DNA of 64,000 bases from Mactra quadrangularis (GCA_025267735.1 CM046297.1:12274515-12338514); one strand, 5' to 3'; positions 1 to 11,966 are shown, counted from the first letter of the stretch. Notes: a model not told the origin generated them from the letters alone. Program-made: numbers and translations.

Positions 1-1479
1 GATATTACAGGAACACCGTTTTACTGCTTTTAAATCGTTCTTACAATTTTAAGAGCTTTAGCATAGTTGACGTTTGAGTTGAACTCAGCAAATACGGCAG
101 CGGTGAATAAAACATAATGGTTTGGATGAATGAATGTTGCTTTGTTTATAAGGTACAAAGATCATCTGCTCATACTAGAACTAGACTAAATAGATTAAGA
201 ATGTTTTACAATATTACTGGCAGACATATTTGACATTTATACAGTAATGTCTAGATTTGTTTCCAAGATTTCGCTTAACATAAAGTGATGTGACTTACTT
301 ATTACTGACTCTTGCCTAAGTCATATTTGAGATTTTCTCCGAGTGTGGTAGTAAATTGTCTTTTTTCATTTTGTTTGTATAGTTCTTTATAGATGTACAC
401 AGACTGTCAAAATTTTAGGGTCTCTAACTAATGTAGACTACATTTACGGAAATTCAGGCCGATAGCCCCAAACAAACAAAAAATAAAAACAAAATGGACA
501 CAAACAAAAATGATGGATTGGATGGATTTTTTACATTTACATTTAAGGTCAAAAGTTTTTTTCATTACATAGTTGTGGTCAAGTGTGGCTGCTATATTTG
601 TTAAAAATGACATGGTTCACTAACCCTGTAAAATGACCCAAGCTCATTTTCATAACCTTTGTCATACAGTTGGCAAAATTCTCTAATAAGAAAGTTCTCT
701 ATGAACTTATCCCCACATAACCTATGTAGTATATTATAATAACCATGTCTAACCGAACATATGCTTCTTTTGTAAACAAACATTATTTACAGACTTGAAG
801 CGTACTTAATATTACCTCGATATTCTCCGCTAATTTATTTTTAATTGCATAAACTGTTTCAGAATTTCACCCAGAAATACATACCCACACTAAATGCACT
901 GAGACACAGAAGTTAACGTGTTTAAAGAAAGAAACGAACCATCTGTATGTATAGTATTTAAGGTAGGTGTTTTTTGGTCAACGTATGCATTTTGAATCAA
1001 CTCATGCCGCGTAAAATATCTTGATAATTAAGCTTGAAATGATCAAATTAATCAACCGGCTGAAGGTAGTTATGGATTATGAATGAGGGATGGAATAAAC
1101 ACAACTCAATCTGAAGACAGCTTGATCTGTAATAAGACAGACCAAACCAAGTTTCGTAAAACTTCCTAAGTACTGCAAAATTCTACAGTAAAGACGTCCA
1201 CGGGTGTTGCATTATCATGCGACCGTACAAATAATCCATGGAAATAATCAACTAAATAAAATTGTTGCTGCAGAAAAAGTACACGTCAATTATGAGATTC
1301 CGTAGCAATTAATGTACCGTATTTTAAATCTCTTACAAGTTGCCAGTCGATCAATGAAAATCTCTGCTTTTTATAGAACTCTTTCATTTATTACAAAAAA
1401 TAATTTACAAAACACCTTGAACTATTCTTCTCTTTGATAGAGTCAAGATTAATTTGGTATCTTGCCATAATTAATGTCT
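1..1479. other. AT-rich stretch with no recognised feature
   Basis: No open frame with a recognisable domain, no tRNA-like boxes and no clear repeat. The two short minus-strand frames in the first 800 bases are rich in Cys, Phe and Tyr, as expected from random AT-rich DNA. I see nothing to annotate. Confidence 0.6.
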
Positions 1480-1866
1480 TAAAATGAAATTTCCAATAAT
1501 GCTCAACGTTCCATGAAATTTCCCGCAATGCAACACGTTCAATAAAACTTCCCACAATGCACCACGTTTTATGAAACTTCCCACAATGCATCACGCTTCA
1601 TGAAACTTCCCACAATGCATCACGCTTCATGAAACTTCCCACAATGCACCACGTTCAATGAAACTTCCCATAATGCACCACGTTTTATGAATCTTCCCAC
1701 AATGCATCACGTTTCATGAAACTTCCCATAATGCACCACGTTTCATAGAACTTCCCACAATGCACCACGTTTCATGAAACTTCCCACAATGCACCACGTT
1801 TCATGGAACTTCCCTCATTGCATAATATTCCATGAAACTTCCCACAATGCACCACGTTCAATATTG
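1480..1866. repeat. 29-bp minisatellite, about 13 units
   Basis: The marker CCCACAATGC and close variants recur at 1493, 1522, 1551, 1580, 1609, 1638, 1667, 1696, 1725, 1754, 1783, 1812 and 1841, exactly 29 bases apart each time. Each unit has a self-complementary core, TTTCATGAAA, and an ACCACG segment. First and last units are the most diverged, with central units nearly identical, the usual pattern when a tandem array is homogenised from its middle. The short minus-strand frame overlapping the left half (1391-1594) is a product of the repeat and not a gene. Confidence 0.95.
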
Positions 1867-2409
1867 CCATAGTTTATAAAGGCTCTAGACCTAGAATTAG
1901 TGTACCAGAATGCATGATAGAAAACTTTATACTTTTAAAATGCTTTTCTTTTTTAGATTACCTCATCATGCAATACTGTGTTTTGTCAAGAGATTTTATA
2001 ACTTTTTTCAGATGGAATGCAATACTGTAATGAACATTAATTCACATATGATTCTGCGGGTAAAAATGTAGGCGTTTTAAATGTTACAAAAATAAGAGAT
2101 GTAATCTATTTTAATGTCAAATGCAAAGGAACAAACTTTTTCGTGATATTTTCAATTTTACACAATCTTGCATGACCCACAAAATGAACTACCTATATAA
2201 CGCAGTAAATGTTTACTGAAATACGGATTTTGTTATAGTTTGTTTATAAAATAAAGAAAGATGGTTTGAAGATCAAAGATTGTTCATAATTATACAAAAC
2301 ATAATATAAATCATAGTGCACTTTAACTCCAACGTGGCTTTAAACCAAAGGCCAAAACATTGGTTTTTAAAAATACGTTTTGCAAAGACCAGTCTTTATT
2401 GCATTTTCC
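1867..2409. other. Unannotated AT-rich stretch
   Basis: Nothing beyond AT-rich single-copy-looking sequence is visible between the 29-bp array and the SINE insertion site. Confidence 0.5.
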
Positions 2410-2635
2410 AAAGTACACGAAGCTGTGGCCGTGGCGTAGTGGTTAGCATGTATGACTTCGAATCAGAAAATCGCGGGTTCGAACACGGTCTCGGTAGGTC
2501 ATACGGTCATAGGGTAAGTTAGTACTGGTGATAGAAACGTGTCCAGGAAATCTATAGAAGAAGAGCTAGCCGTCGTATATATAACCTAAATATGTGTTGA
2601 ATACGGCGTTAAAAAGAATAATAAAAGTACACGAA
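2410..2635 (+). mobile_element. tRNA-derived SINE (group 1) with perfect 12-bp target duplication
   Basis: The body runs from about 2422 to 2623. Its 5' head has an A box (TGGCGTAGTGG, about 2432-2442) and a B box (GGTTCGAACAC, about 2477), the internal pol III promoter of a tRNA-derived SINE. The middle contains GTACTGGTGATAGAAACGTG and CCAGGAAA, shared with the group 2 SINEs, and the body ends ACGGCGTTAAA plus an A-rich tail. AAAGTACACGAA occurs at 2410-2421 and again at 2624-2635, a perfect target-site duplication that fixes both ends. A minus-strand relative lies at 54155-54336. An open frame at 2316-2522 overlaps it only by chance. Confidence 0.92.
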
Positions 2636-2822
2636 ATATGTCAGGACCAGAACTTAGCGTGGCCTTACCATGCTTAACCGGTAATTAATGGATAGCTAGC
2701 TTCGCATTGGTTCAAATCATATCAAAAACCAACTTTAACCTACTTAAGATAATTGTCTCAACCAATGTAACTATGTAATACTTTTGAAATGTTCAAAATC
2801 GATTCCGTATCTTTGTACTAGG

Positions 2823-2952
2823 TGTGACGCTGAGCGTCAAGTTTGCGATATTTAGTGTCAGTTGATTTTAGTGCGACGTTGAGCGACAGCGTTGCGACGT
2901 TTAGGGTCAATTGTAGCGTTTAGCGGAGTTGCGACGTTTAGCGACGCTACCA
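2823..2952. repeat. Degenerate minisatellite rich in GCGACGTTTAGCG-like words
   Basis: Words such as TGCGACGTTTAG, TGCGACGTTGAGCG, GTAGCGTTTAGCG and TGACGCTGAGCG recur every 15-25 bases on one strand. The tract is much richer in CpG and in G+C than its surroundings. It reads as an irregular short tandem repeat and has no coding character. Confidence 0.65.
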
Positions 2953-3360
2953 ATCTGATTAAAACCCGATCTAAAATGTTACCGCTCGCATACTCGCTAA
3001 TTTAGATCTGGCCTTTTCCAAACGAAGGTCACGTTCAGGTGACCTTTTCTCATCATAATATTCATGACGAAATTGTTAAAATACGTAACTTGTTTACATC
3101 GTCTACGTTACGCAATTTGAAATCAGCCACCCAATCGCAGACTGTGAATAATACCGCTGTTAAATTTGCATGCAAACCTTAGTCTAAAATAGAAATTACG
3201 AAAACAAAATGTGATTAATAGTGTTTTCGTCTAGATGAAAGCTACGCATTGATTGGTCGACACAAAGTTCATCTCGACATGACCTTGCATTGACTAAGTA
3301 GAGATCCAGTACGACAACGCGAGTAGAACAGGATCTCTGTTTACGGAGATTGCGACGTTA
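2953..3360. repeat. GC-richer segment, probably a decayed interspersed repeat
   Basis: Sequence after the minisatellite stays richer in CpG than its neighbours and carries short inverted pairs: GATCTAAA near 2968 against TTTAGATC near 3001, and AGATCC near 3302 against GGATCT near 3339. The composition and the join to the minisatellite suggest an old transposon or composite repeat. I cannot assign a family. A library search or a search for other genomic copies would settle it. Confidence 0.35.
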
Positions 3361-3878
3361 CAGAGTCACTCTTATGTAAACGTCAATGCTACACAATGCA
3401 TCATCATAATTGTATCTTTGTAAATTCCATATAGTTTATTTTTTTCAATTGCTTCTTCTGATATTATTGTTATTCAACAGAATCGTTTATAAAGCATATG
3501 GTAAAGTAAAGGTTAATAGTTTACAACTACGTACGTATCAAGCAACTTGTACATTCTAACCTTCGATCACAAGATATTATATCGAGTCGTAAACAGGTGG
3601 CGCAGAGAAGTCAAATAGGCTTACAATACTCGATGATAGACCCCCCCCCCCCAATTTAAAGTTATCTACTGAAAGAGACAATGACAGTGGGAAATTTCTA
3701 TTTGCATAAAAATCATCAAACCTTACAACAAAATACTGCAAAATGCCGCAATAAGTTATTGACGTTCTGTAAGTCTCAAATGTATCATTTGAGAAGAAGA
3801 AAATTCCATTTTTAAGACATATTTGCGAATAAAACCTACGTTTTTGATATTCCAAGAGAAAAACTTTTCCATACACAT
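3361..3878. other. Unannotated stretch with a 12-base C run
   Basis: No gene is visible. The only conspicuous item is a run of 12 C at 3643-3654. The 127-codon minus-strand frame at 3577-3960 crosses this run and the adjoining SINE and has no recognisable protein content. Confidence 0.5.
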
Positions 3879-4125
3879 TATGTATGTTTACGTTCGAATC
3901 CCACCCGGAGAGGTTATACCCTTCCATGAAAATTTGACAATGATGTCTTTTTTCCCCCATTAATAAGTTATATGGAGAAGTTTCCAGCCTTGTGGAAGGG
4001 TAGGTGAGTACTTGTTATAGACAAGGGCCCAGGAAAGCTAGGTTAGGTGCGCGAAACGCCGTAAAATGACCTAAAATTAAGTTGACATGTTGTTAACCCC
4101 CCTCCCTAAAAATATGTTTGTTTAC
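3879..4125 (+). mobile_element. 5'-truncated SINE (group 2) with 13-bp target duplication
   Basis: The body (about 3892-4112) starts inside the pol III B box (GTTCGAATCCC) and lacks the A box. It matches the full-length copy at 16623-16905 through CCCTTCCATGAAAATTTGAC, the ATATGGAGAAGTTTCCAGCC segment and the CCAGGAAAGCTAG segment to the TTAA-containing 3' end. TATGTATGTTTAC at 3879-3891 and TATGTTTGTTTAC at 4113-4125 form a target duplication with one mismatch. Because the duplication abuts the truncated end, this is a 5'-truncated insertion made in that form, as happens in LINE-driven target-primed reverse transcription. Confidence 0.9.
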
Positions 4126-5030
4126 AAGTGATAAGTAGCAATACTCAACATGATATTCATCTGATATTATGGATTGGATTTTGGAAAAAAACACTTAGCA
4201 TTTTGTAAAACATTTTGTCGAACCTTAACAAAACGTAAGTAAGAATTATTCTAATATAGCGGAAAGAAATCCAAAGAAGTTTGTTTGGCAGAAATACAAA
4301 ATGATAATTTCCGGAAAATTATTTTCTTGCAAAAATATGAAATTTTAACGTGCTGTAAAATTGCATCAAAAGAACTTCAAAATCATTCTTTACTTTAAGT
4401 TCACACATAATCTGAACCACAGAATATAAATAAAATAAATCATCTGGAAAACTTGCTTTCATCTGAAATATATGTGATATTGAAATTTACTTTCTTAGAA
4501 TTAGACATAATAAAGGCTATAGAGAAATGACAGACCGTATATTCACTGCACACCAAAAATTCTTTCAAACATTCACAATTTATATTGTACTACATAGAAT
4601 TTCAAAAAAAAATTGTAAAAGCAGTTTATTGTTAAATGATTTTCAATATTGTTTTTTCTACATTTGTCTCATGGGTATGAAATTATAAAATAGTTCAAAC
4701 TTGATATTGGTTCATTGAGATACATTGACCGTAGTTTCGGAGGCTGATAGATAACTTTAGCCGCAACTAAGAATGTATAATACAAAGTAAAAATGTAAAA
4801 TCCACCAACAGAAATTCCATTTCCATCATATGAATAATAAATGAAATAAACAATAATATAACAATTCTTCAATTTTACACTTAGAAATTGTAGCAATTTA
4901 ATTATTTGTACTGTTAAGAAACTTTTGGAGGGTAGTGAATAGTTTCAGACTATATGATTAAAATCATCTGTGGAAGACATGTTACATTCGATAGTTGTGT
5001 CACTCTTCCAAGTTATAAAATCCTGAGATA
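4126..5030. other. AT-rich stretch with no recognised feature
   Basis: Runs of A and T, no motif and no credible coding frame. Nothing to report. Confidence 0.55.
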
Positions 5031-5350
5031 TTCAGTTCGTCGACAGAACCACATGTATTGTTTTCGTCGATTTCTCGCACAAGACATTACGTATACTACG
5101 AGTGCATCGTAACGAAGCGTACGTACCGTCGTGCGTGTTGTATACGCAAAGTAGTCCAAGTATGATGCTAAATATTTCGTACGTATAAAATGACAAGCTG
5201 TAAATGTGTCGTACTGGCTGCTGTCCATGCTACAGCAAGCAAGTTAACTTTTTTTCTGATGCAAATGACATACGTATCGTATCAAATCGTACGTATTGTC
5301 GTACCGTATATGTCGTATCGTATCTCAAATGCTGTACTAGTGTGTTGCGT
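5031..5350. repeat. CGTAC/TCGTA-rich segment
   Basis: Words such as CGTACGTA, TCGTACGTA, TCGTACCGTA and TCGTATCGTATC recur on both sides of a less repetitive centre, so both strands are rich in CGTA. This is strikingly CpG-rich for the region. The two halves look loosely inverted, which would fit a decayed palindromic element, but I cannot align a clear terminal repeat. Overlapping short open frames in three frames at 5013-5527 have no recognised content. Confidence 0.4.
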
Positions 5351-7043
5351 GTTTTTCGGCGCAGCTGTCTAAGCCAACTTTTGACCTATATTTTAACCAA
5401 TACAATTTGCTCTACCATAGCTGTTTGTCCAATGAAAATCCTTCACGGTATAAAGAAATGGATAAAACACATGACACCATTGGCTATTTGTGATAAACAG
5501 GTGCGTAGCACATACAGTAGCTGCTGACTATTTACTCTGTGTATAATGAGTGACTTACTATGCTAATTGACCACACATTCGTCGTGGTACGCCCCTTGCG
5601 GTATAACTAAACTGCGAATATGACTCAGCGCAATGGGTTTTCATTTTGTCATAATTATGTAGGTCGCCATTGAGCATTTCTATCAAATTGTTTTATGTTC
5701 GCCAGAAAAGTAACATAAATCGTTTGGTCATTCTGGAAAGAAGTGATTTTTAATCGAAAATCCATGGCATTGTTATTAAAGATGTTTTTAATTTTAGAAT
5801 CGGACAAATTTTCTAAACTGACAAATCAGCGAAGTGGCAATATATTCGGACAAAAATTGTCAGTTGAGGCTGAATTGCAATTTCGGACAAACTACATTTG
5901 ACCTATAGTTAATACATGTACGCCGTAAATGACCAACATTTATACTTCAAACCGCTGAAAATGAACCCAGCAGAGCGCCGAATAGTTTTTTTAGAGATAT
6001 TTCTTGTTACGAATGATATGACGATTTAAACACGTGTCGTATTGTATGTTGCCTTAGCTACTACAAGCACTACCCATGCATTCACAATTTGTTGAATAAA
6101 AAGTAAGCTACGTCAACATTAATATTTATATAAAACTCTAAACAATTTATATCATTTACAAAGATTCTATTATTTGAGCGGGGCTTATCAGTTTCAGACC
6201 ATTACATACATTTAATAAGTCGCGTAATATTATTATAATAAACAACGTGTTTGTTGATGATTGTAACCATAGCAACAATAATATGACGTGAATCTCGTTA
6301 GATCTCACGTTATTTCGTCCAGACATTTTTTTCATTTAATTTTTTTAAAGTTGAAACCTATAAAACTTTGAATCAACACAATTTAAACCAAAAAAAATGC
6401 ACAATAACGAATTCTTGATATACAAATGTATTGTGAAAAAAAATAAAACTTTTCTCTACAGATAATGTGAAATTTATGACTTTGCGTGAAGATAGAGCAT
6501 GAACTGAATAAATGTATTAAAGATTTGCTTCCTTGAAATGAACATCATTTAATCTTCTTTGTCGAATTTCATTTTAATGATCTACGTTCACCATAGCGTA
6601 ACTTAAGGAGATATGAAGAATTTACGACAGGAACTTGTTTATTTGATTCTGCATGAAATACTTAAGCAGAAAACTAGGTTCATTTTAATGGGCAAGTATT
6701 TTAATAGTATATGCTTACATTGCGTAGACTTTGTGTATACCCCTGATAACTAAAGAAAGTGCAAGTCCCAAAGACCGAGCTTTTTGGAATACGCGAAACT
6801 TATACAGTAACTTAGATCTTTGATCAAATCATATATCGCCATGTCAACTGATACAAGTTTAGAGATATAATAGTATTTGAGATATTTGCAAATAAACTGC
6901 TGGGTAGGGGTAAAACAGTGACTTGGAAACAAGGTGAATTGCAGCTATCATTTAAAAATATAACTCATTAGATACACTTTAGCTAATATTCAAGCGATTG
7001 AAATAGATTAATGAAACGTCAAAAACAACATTGAGTATAGCAT
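5351..7043. other. AT-rich stretch, largely featureless
   Basis: The one local regularity is the word TCGGACAAA, which occurs about three times between 5800 and 5890 near CTGACAAA and TTGTCAG, possibly an old small repeat. Otherwise I see no gene, SINE box or tandem array. Confidence 0.5.
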
Positions 7044-7545
7044 AATCATGAAACAGGAACGAACTGTGATGGGTACGAGTAGCATACGTGTTATTCGAAA
7101 CTGGTACAAATTGTAATGGGCACGTGTATATATATTTTGAAACAGGTACGAATTGTTATGGGTACGGGTAACTTTAATTGGAACAGATACGAACTGTAAT
7201 GGGTACGGTCAAAAAGATGAGACAGGTACGAACTGTAATGGGTACGGTTAAAAAATGAGACAGGTACGAACTGTAATGGGTACGGGTAACATTATTTGAA
7301 GCAGGTACGAACTGTAATGGGTACGGGTAACATTATTTGAAGCAGGTACGAACTGTAATGGGTACGGGTAACATCATTTGAAGCAGGTACGAACTGTAAT
7401 GGGTACGGGTAACATTATTTGAAGCAGGTACGAACTGTAATGGGCACGGGTAACATTATTTGAAGCAGGTACGAACTGTAATGGGTACGGGTAACATAAC
7501 TTGAAACAGGTACTAACAGTGTTAGGTACGGAGTATATAGTTTTA
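7044..7545. repeat. 41-bp minisatellite, about 12 units
   Basis: The marker GGTACGAACTGTAATGGGTA starts at 7263, 7304, 7345, 7386, 7427 and 7468, with a diverged copy at 7509, always 41 bases apart. Upstream units from about 7044 to 7262 are diverged and vary slightly in length. In the centre the spacer (GGTAACATTATTTGAAGCA) is almost invariant. Each unit holds two GGTACG words. No open frame crosses the array, so it is a non-coding minisatellite. Confidence 0.95.
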
Positions 7546-8700
7546 AACAGTTACAAACTGCGACAAAAAGCTTGTTTAAGGAATATCAGTGCAGGAAGAG
7601 GGTATAATGATAAAGTAGTTCTAGCCTTACATAACGCATAACATTATATTAGTAAAAAGTAGTTCTATGACATAGTTTAATGTTTGCAGACGAACAAGAG
7701 CTATATATATATACGAGTATAAGCCTTGACTGAGCAAATGACTTACTCTTCAGACGACATCAGTATTCATACGCTGTACATAAAGAAAATAGTTCGTATC
7801 AATATAACATCATTATTAATATGCTGTACGTACATAAAATAATTCGAATTAATAAGACATCAGTGTCCACAGAAAACAGTTCCTGCAAATATGACATCAG
7901 TTTTCATCCATTGAACTTAAAGAAATTAATTCAAATTAATGAGACATCAATATTCATGTACACATGTACGCTGTTTGTAAAGAAAAAAAGTCCGTATAAA
8001 CAATACATACGTATTCATAAGCTTGTATGATAAAGTAGTTAGTAGATACGGAAAACAGGTCTATAAATTGTATGGTAAATTAAAATACAGTAAAACATGT
8101 ATTCAAAGACTAGAACGTTGCTGTTACATGAATGGCTTTAAACTTTTAAAAAAAGTATACATTATGGATTTCATTTAATTTGGCGTAATTAAATATAATA
8201 GATGGATAATTTTGGGGGTGTCTTTAACAGGAGATTTTACTTTAAAATGCTAGCCAATCAACTGCTTGAAAAATGAGTTCCTTAACAAACAATGCATTCC
8301 TCAACAAAACCATTAGTTCCTCATTCGAAAAGAAATCAGAAAGGTCTTCAAAAGATCCTTTTCGGTATATCGTTATTTTAATAAATCACAAACATAAGGC
8401 ACATTATTCATGATCAAACCTCGAGTATTTCAATGTTGTGGATGGACGGTTCAACATAATATATTGTACTTTACTCTAAGACAACCAAGTTTGTGAGTAG
8501 TTAATCTTATTCACCTAGATTCTTGTATTTGATAGTGAAAGACTTCAAAGTAATAAATGTACTAGAGATGGTAATAAAGATAATATGTTATATTCCTTAA
8601 CTAATCTCAGATACATCAACACACTTGTTAGGATAGAACATTATAATGATTTGTTATCTAGTGTTGATTATATACTGGATTTACTTTAGAGGTCATTCTT
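7546..8700. other. AT-rich stretch, no gene seen
   Basis: Between 7740 and 8040 phrases like GACATCAGT, followed by TTCAT or TCCA, and runs like AAATTAATTC recur loosely, suggesting weak degenerate tandem structure of about 60-70 bases. The open frame at 7821-8030 lies in it and has no recognised domain. Nothing else is supported. Confidence 0.45.
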
Positions 8701-8992
8701 CTTCAACCGCTATCATTATCATCATCATTATCATCATCATCATCAACACTATTTTCGTTCACATCATCAACATCATCATCAACAACAATAACAACAACAC
8801 CATCATTAGAATCAACATTATTTTCATCATCCTCACCATTTTCGTTAACATCATCAACATCAATTTCTTTATCTTTAACAGCATCATAATTAATATCATT
8901 ACCCAGCATTATCAACAAAAACACCATCATTATCATTATTAGCGTCATGAACATCATAACCACTATCATTATTATTATTATCACATGTTGTA
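8701..8992. repeat. TCA/TTA-type trinucleotide microsatellite field
   Basis: Interrupted runs of ATC, ATT and AAC triplets fill this segment. They give a frame of Ile and Asn on one strand and of Asp, Val and Met on the other; neither frame is a gene. Confidence 0.93.
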
Positions 8993-10125
8993 ATATCATT
9001 TTCAAAATCGTTGAAGGGTACAATGTATTTGTTTAGATATAAGTATCTAAATATGTTACATATATTTTATACGTAAAGTACCTAATGCATATAAATTATC
9101 TACAAAACATAATGGAACACTAAACTCTTAACTAAAGGGAGATAATTCCAAAAATAAATACCACATAGTCCTCGCTTGTTGTCATTCTTTGTGAAATACT
9201 TAAGGGAAATAACTCTTAAAATAATACAAACTTGCGTACGTACGTTCTTACCTCCCTTGATCAGCGCTTAAAATTGTTTCCGATTACATTGAACCGCGTG
9301 CACTCTTTGAATGATAAAACACTCACAGTAAATATGCATTAAAAACGATAGCAAACGATATAATTATGAAATTATCTTAGTCATGCATTTTTAATAAAAC
9401 TAACCGGTTGTTAACAGCATGTTGCCAAAGTTACATAGCCATAATTTTTTATATAGACTCTACCAAAATAGGTAGCATTGCTTGTTATTCGTTATTTAGC
9501 ATTTTTACAAGTTTAAAATCTACGCTTTATGTAAACGAGTTACTTTACTAAGCTCAAGAAGAGTCAGGAATAAATTAGTTCATACATCAAGCGCTTCATT
9601 AAATTGATAATGATTGATTTTCAACTTCTCTAATTGACACTTAAATCATTTCTAACCTAACATGGCTAAAGTGCATTAATATAAATGGACGATATTTAAT
9701 ATGTTTCACTAGTTTATAATAAAAATCGGACCCATTCTATAATGTCAAAAAATAAAATTGTTAAACACTTTTCATTTCTTCATGAATTCTGAGTAGTAAA
9801 TTTCATATTCAAGACATTTCTTATTTTGTGAAATTTTTCTGTGAAATCTGACACAGCATGAAAACATGTTAGAATATATGTAAATCTTAAACTGAATACA
9901 TCATTAAATGTATACATATATAATGATCTTTATTGATTTTAGAGTGACAGATGTACGAGAGATGTCTTTATTCGTGTCTCTCTCCCTCTCTACGTGTGAA
10001 GTTCACACTATAAGCAGCTTTGAATAACAGCTTGCATCTTATGTGCATGCTTATACTTTATATATTCTTTGACATTTTGTATAAGCTTGTTTAATATCAT
10101 ATATGTATTGAAATATAGTATTAAG
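8993..10125. other. AT-rich stretch with a short AAGGGAG inverted pair
   Basis: AAAGGGAGATAAT near 9134 and ACCTCCCTT near 9250 form an inverted pair about 125 bases apart, with AAGGGAAATAACTC between them. I recall the AAGGGAGATAA motif as frequent in molluscan repeats, but this copy is too short to call an element. The remainder shows nothing. Confidence 0.4.
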
Positions 10126-10640
10126 TTTATCCTCTTTACCACCGTTTCCACCATTATCGTCATTATTATCGTCATCATCACCACCGTAATAATTATAATC
10201 GTCACCATCATCGTTATTATTATTGTCACTTTCGTAGTCATGGTTTCCCTCTATCATAACCATTGTTATTAGCATAAGTGTCATCGTCACCATTATTGTT
10301 ATTATTACCGTCATCATAATTGTAATTTTTGTCATCGTAGTAATTACCGACGTCATCATATTTATTATCGTCATCATAATTGTCACCATTATCGTCACCT
10401 TTATCGTCATCATTATCGTCACAATTTTAGTCATGATTACCGCCATCATCACTACTGTCATAATAATCATAATTGTCATCGTCACCATTAGCATCATCAT
10501 TGTCATCACCGTCATTATTATCGGCATCGTCATTAAAACTATTTAACTAATTAATACCATTGTCATGACGATCATCATCAACATCATTATCGTCACTATC
10601 TTAGATTTATCGTCATCATTATTGATGTTTGATATTAATA
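10126..10640. repeat. Second CAT/CGT trinucleotide microsatellite field
   Basis: Interrupted TCATCA, TCGTCA, TTATTA and CACCAT triplets run for about 500 bases. The 160-codon minus-strand frame here (10051-10533), rich in Met, Thr and Ile, and the overlapping frames on both strands are translations of the triplet repeat. TCG triplets set this field apart from the one at 8.7 kb. Confidence 0.93.
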
Positions 10641-11015
10641 TTGTTGTATATATGAGGATAAAAGTCATGAATCGTAATGTAATACATCTTAACAAATATT
10701 TGTTTCTTTGAGATTAAATCCGAAATTTAATCATATGACAACACTTATATTAGACTAAGCTGTTATCGGGATGATAAAAAAGTAAAAGAATATATCAGAC
10801 GCTGTGATTTGTTGACATGAATACATCACATGTAAATTTGTAGCATTTGGTCAGGTGACAGGTGCAAGCACATCTTGTGTAAAGACTGCGTGTAAGATTG
10901 TAAGTGCGACTATGGTGACAGGAGTGTAGATTTTCACATATAAAAAATAAATGTCCTTCTTGTTCTATTCGTATCATGCAGAGTAATGTATTTCATAAAA
11001 GCAACAGCTTTATAT
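10641..11015. other. Unannotated AT-rich stretch
   Basis: No feature is visible between the microsatellite and the small tandem duplication at 11016. Confidence 0.5.
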
Positions 11016-11097
11016 TCTGGTTAAAAGTGGCGTTATGTTACACTGCTCAGGACAAGTCTGGTTAACAGTAGCATCATGTTATACTGTTCAGGACAAC
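11016..11097. repeat. 41-bp tandem duplication, two copies
   Basis: TCTGGTTAAAAGTGGCGTTA starting at 11016 and TCTGGTTAACAGTAGCATCA starting at 11057 open two imperfect copies, each ending near TCAGGACAA. It is unrelated in sequence to the 41-bp array at 7.0-7.5 kb. Confidence 0.85.
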
Positions 11098-11614
11098 AAC
11101 TTTAAATATCAAATTAATAAAAACAAATGTAAAAAATAAAGTCAAATCATGAACTAAGATTAATATAGGGCTTATAAACTTGATATATGAAAACCAAATG
11201 CATAGTCACATTATATAGCATCATGCATAATGAATTTTATTTTGTTCTGTGTTATTTTATATATTTATGGTGGAGGGTTTTTACTTATTTAGTTTTTATG
11301 ATTTATCTTTTGTACAACGCCATTGAATATGTAATATAGAAATAGGCGTTTAATCAAATGAAGAAGTTCAAGAAGTTTAAGTTTAGGTTTATATATTCGA
11401 TTGAACAGTTCTGGTTAATTCATTGACTAAACATAGTTAATTTCTGATTGAATAAAAGTTAACGTTTCGTCAAACTGAGGAAATGAAAATAAATAAACGA
11501 AAACGCAGTTTCGAAACTTTTTTTGTCTAACATTCGATGGAATCGTCATTACCATGATTGGTAAATCGCTACATTGGTAATGCTAATTTCGAACCTATCA
11601 AATCAGACAGCATA
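11098..11614. other. Unannotated AT-rich stretch
   Basis: No gene, repeat boundary or motif recognised before the MITE at 11617. Confidence 0.5.
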
Positions 11615-11616
11615 TA

Positions 11617-11964
11617 CAGTACCCACCAAAAGTTTGGAGACAAAAGAAATTTACTACAATTCTTGAATGTTGATGATTATTTTTGTAGAATCATTATTTT
11701 TGATATATTAAGTATACATAGTGATAAAATGAAAACAAATTTCATGAAAAGCAACACATCTATAATATTCAGCATCTGACATCCTAAAGCCTCCAAAACA
11801 ATGTTTATTGAAATTTGTGTAGTCTCTGTCATTCTAAAAATGATAAAGAAAAAATAAAAGATAAACTAATAGGGATTTCAAAATTAACAGTTACAAAATT
11901 TTAGATTTTGGCTATTTAGTAAGCCTACAAAGTGAAAATGTCTTCAAACTTTAGGTGGGTACTG
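11617..11964. mobile_element. Tc1/mariner-like MITE, about 348 bp
   Basis: The left terminus reads CAGTACCCACCAAAAGTTTG and continues GAGAC. The right terminus, reverse-complemented, reads CAGTACCCACCTAAAGTTTG and continues AAGAC, so the two agree at 23 of 25 positions. Both ends are flanked by TA (11615-11616 and 11965-11966), the target duplication expected of the Tc1/mariner superfamily. CAGT-starting ends followed by AAGTTTGGA-type sequence are typical of Tc1-like elements. There is no room for a transposase, so the element is non-autonomous. Overlapping short frames on both strands are incidental. Confidence 0.88.
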
Positions 11965-11966
11965 TA

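Noticed and set aside
1480..1866. Possible CRISPR-like array (29-base repeats)
   Set aside because: Units are contiguous with no unique spacers, there are no cas genes, and the setting is eukaryotic. It is a minisatellite.
5013..5527. Overlapping open frames in a CGTA-rich segment
   Set aside because: Three frames overlap in the same DNA and none has recognisable content. CpG-rich words explain the lack of stops.
8646..9023. Open frames of about 100 codons on both strands, one Asp/Val-rich and one Ile/Asn-rich
   Set aside because: They are translations of interrupted ATC/ATT triplets, and both strands are open for the same reason.
10008..10533. 160-codon minus-strand Met/Thr/Ile frame and its overlapping neighbours
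   Set aside because: Also a product of trinucleotide repeats; no non-repetitive domain is present.
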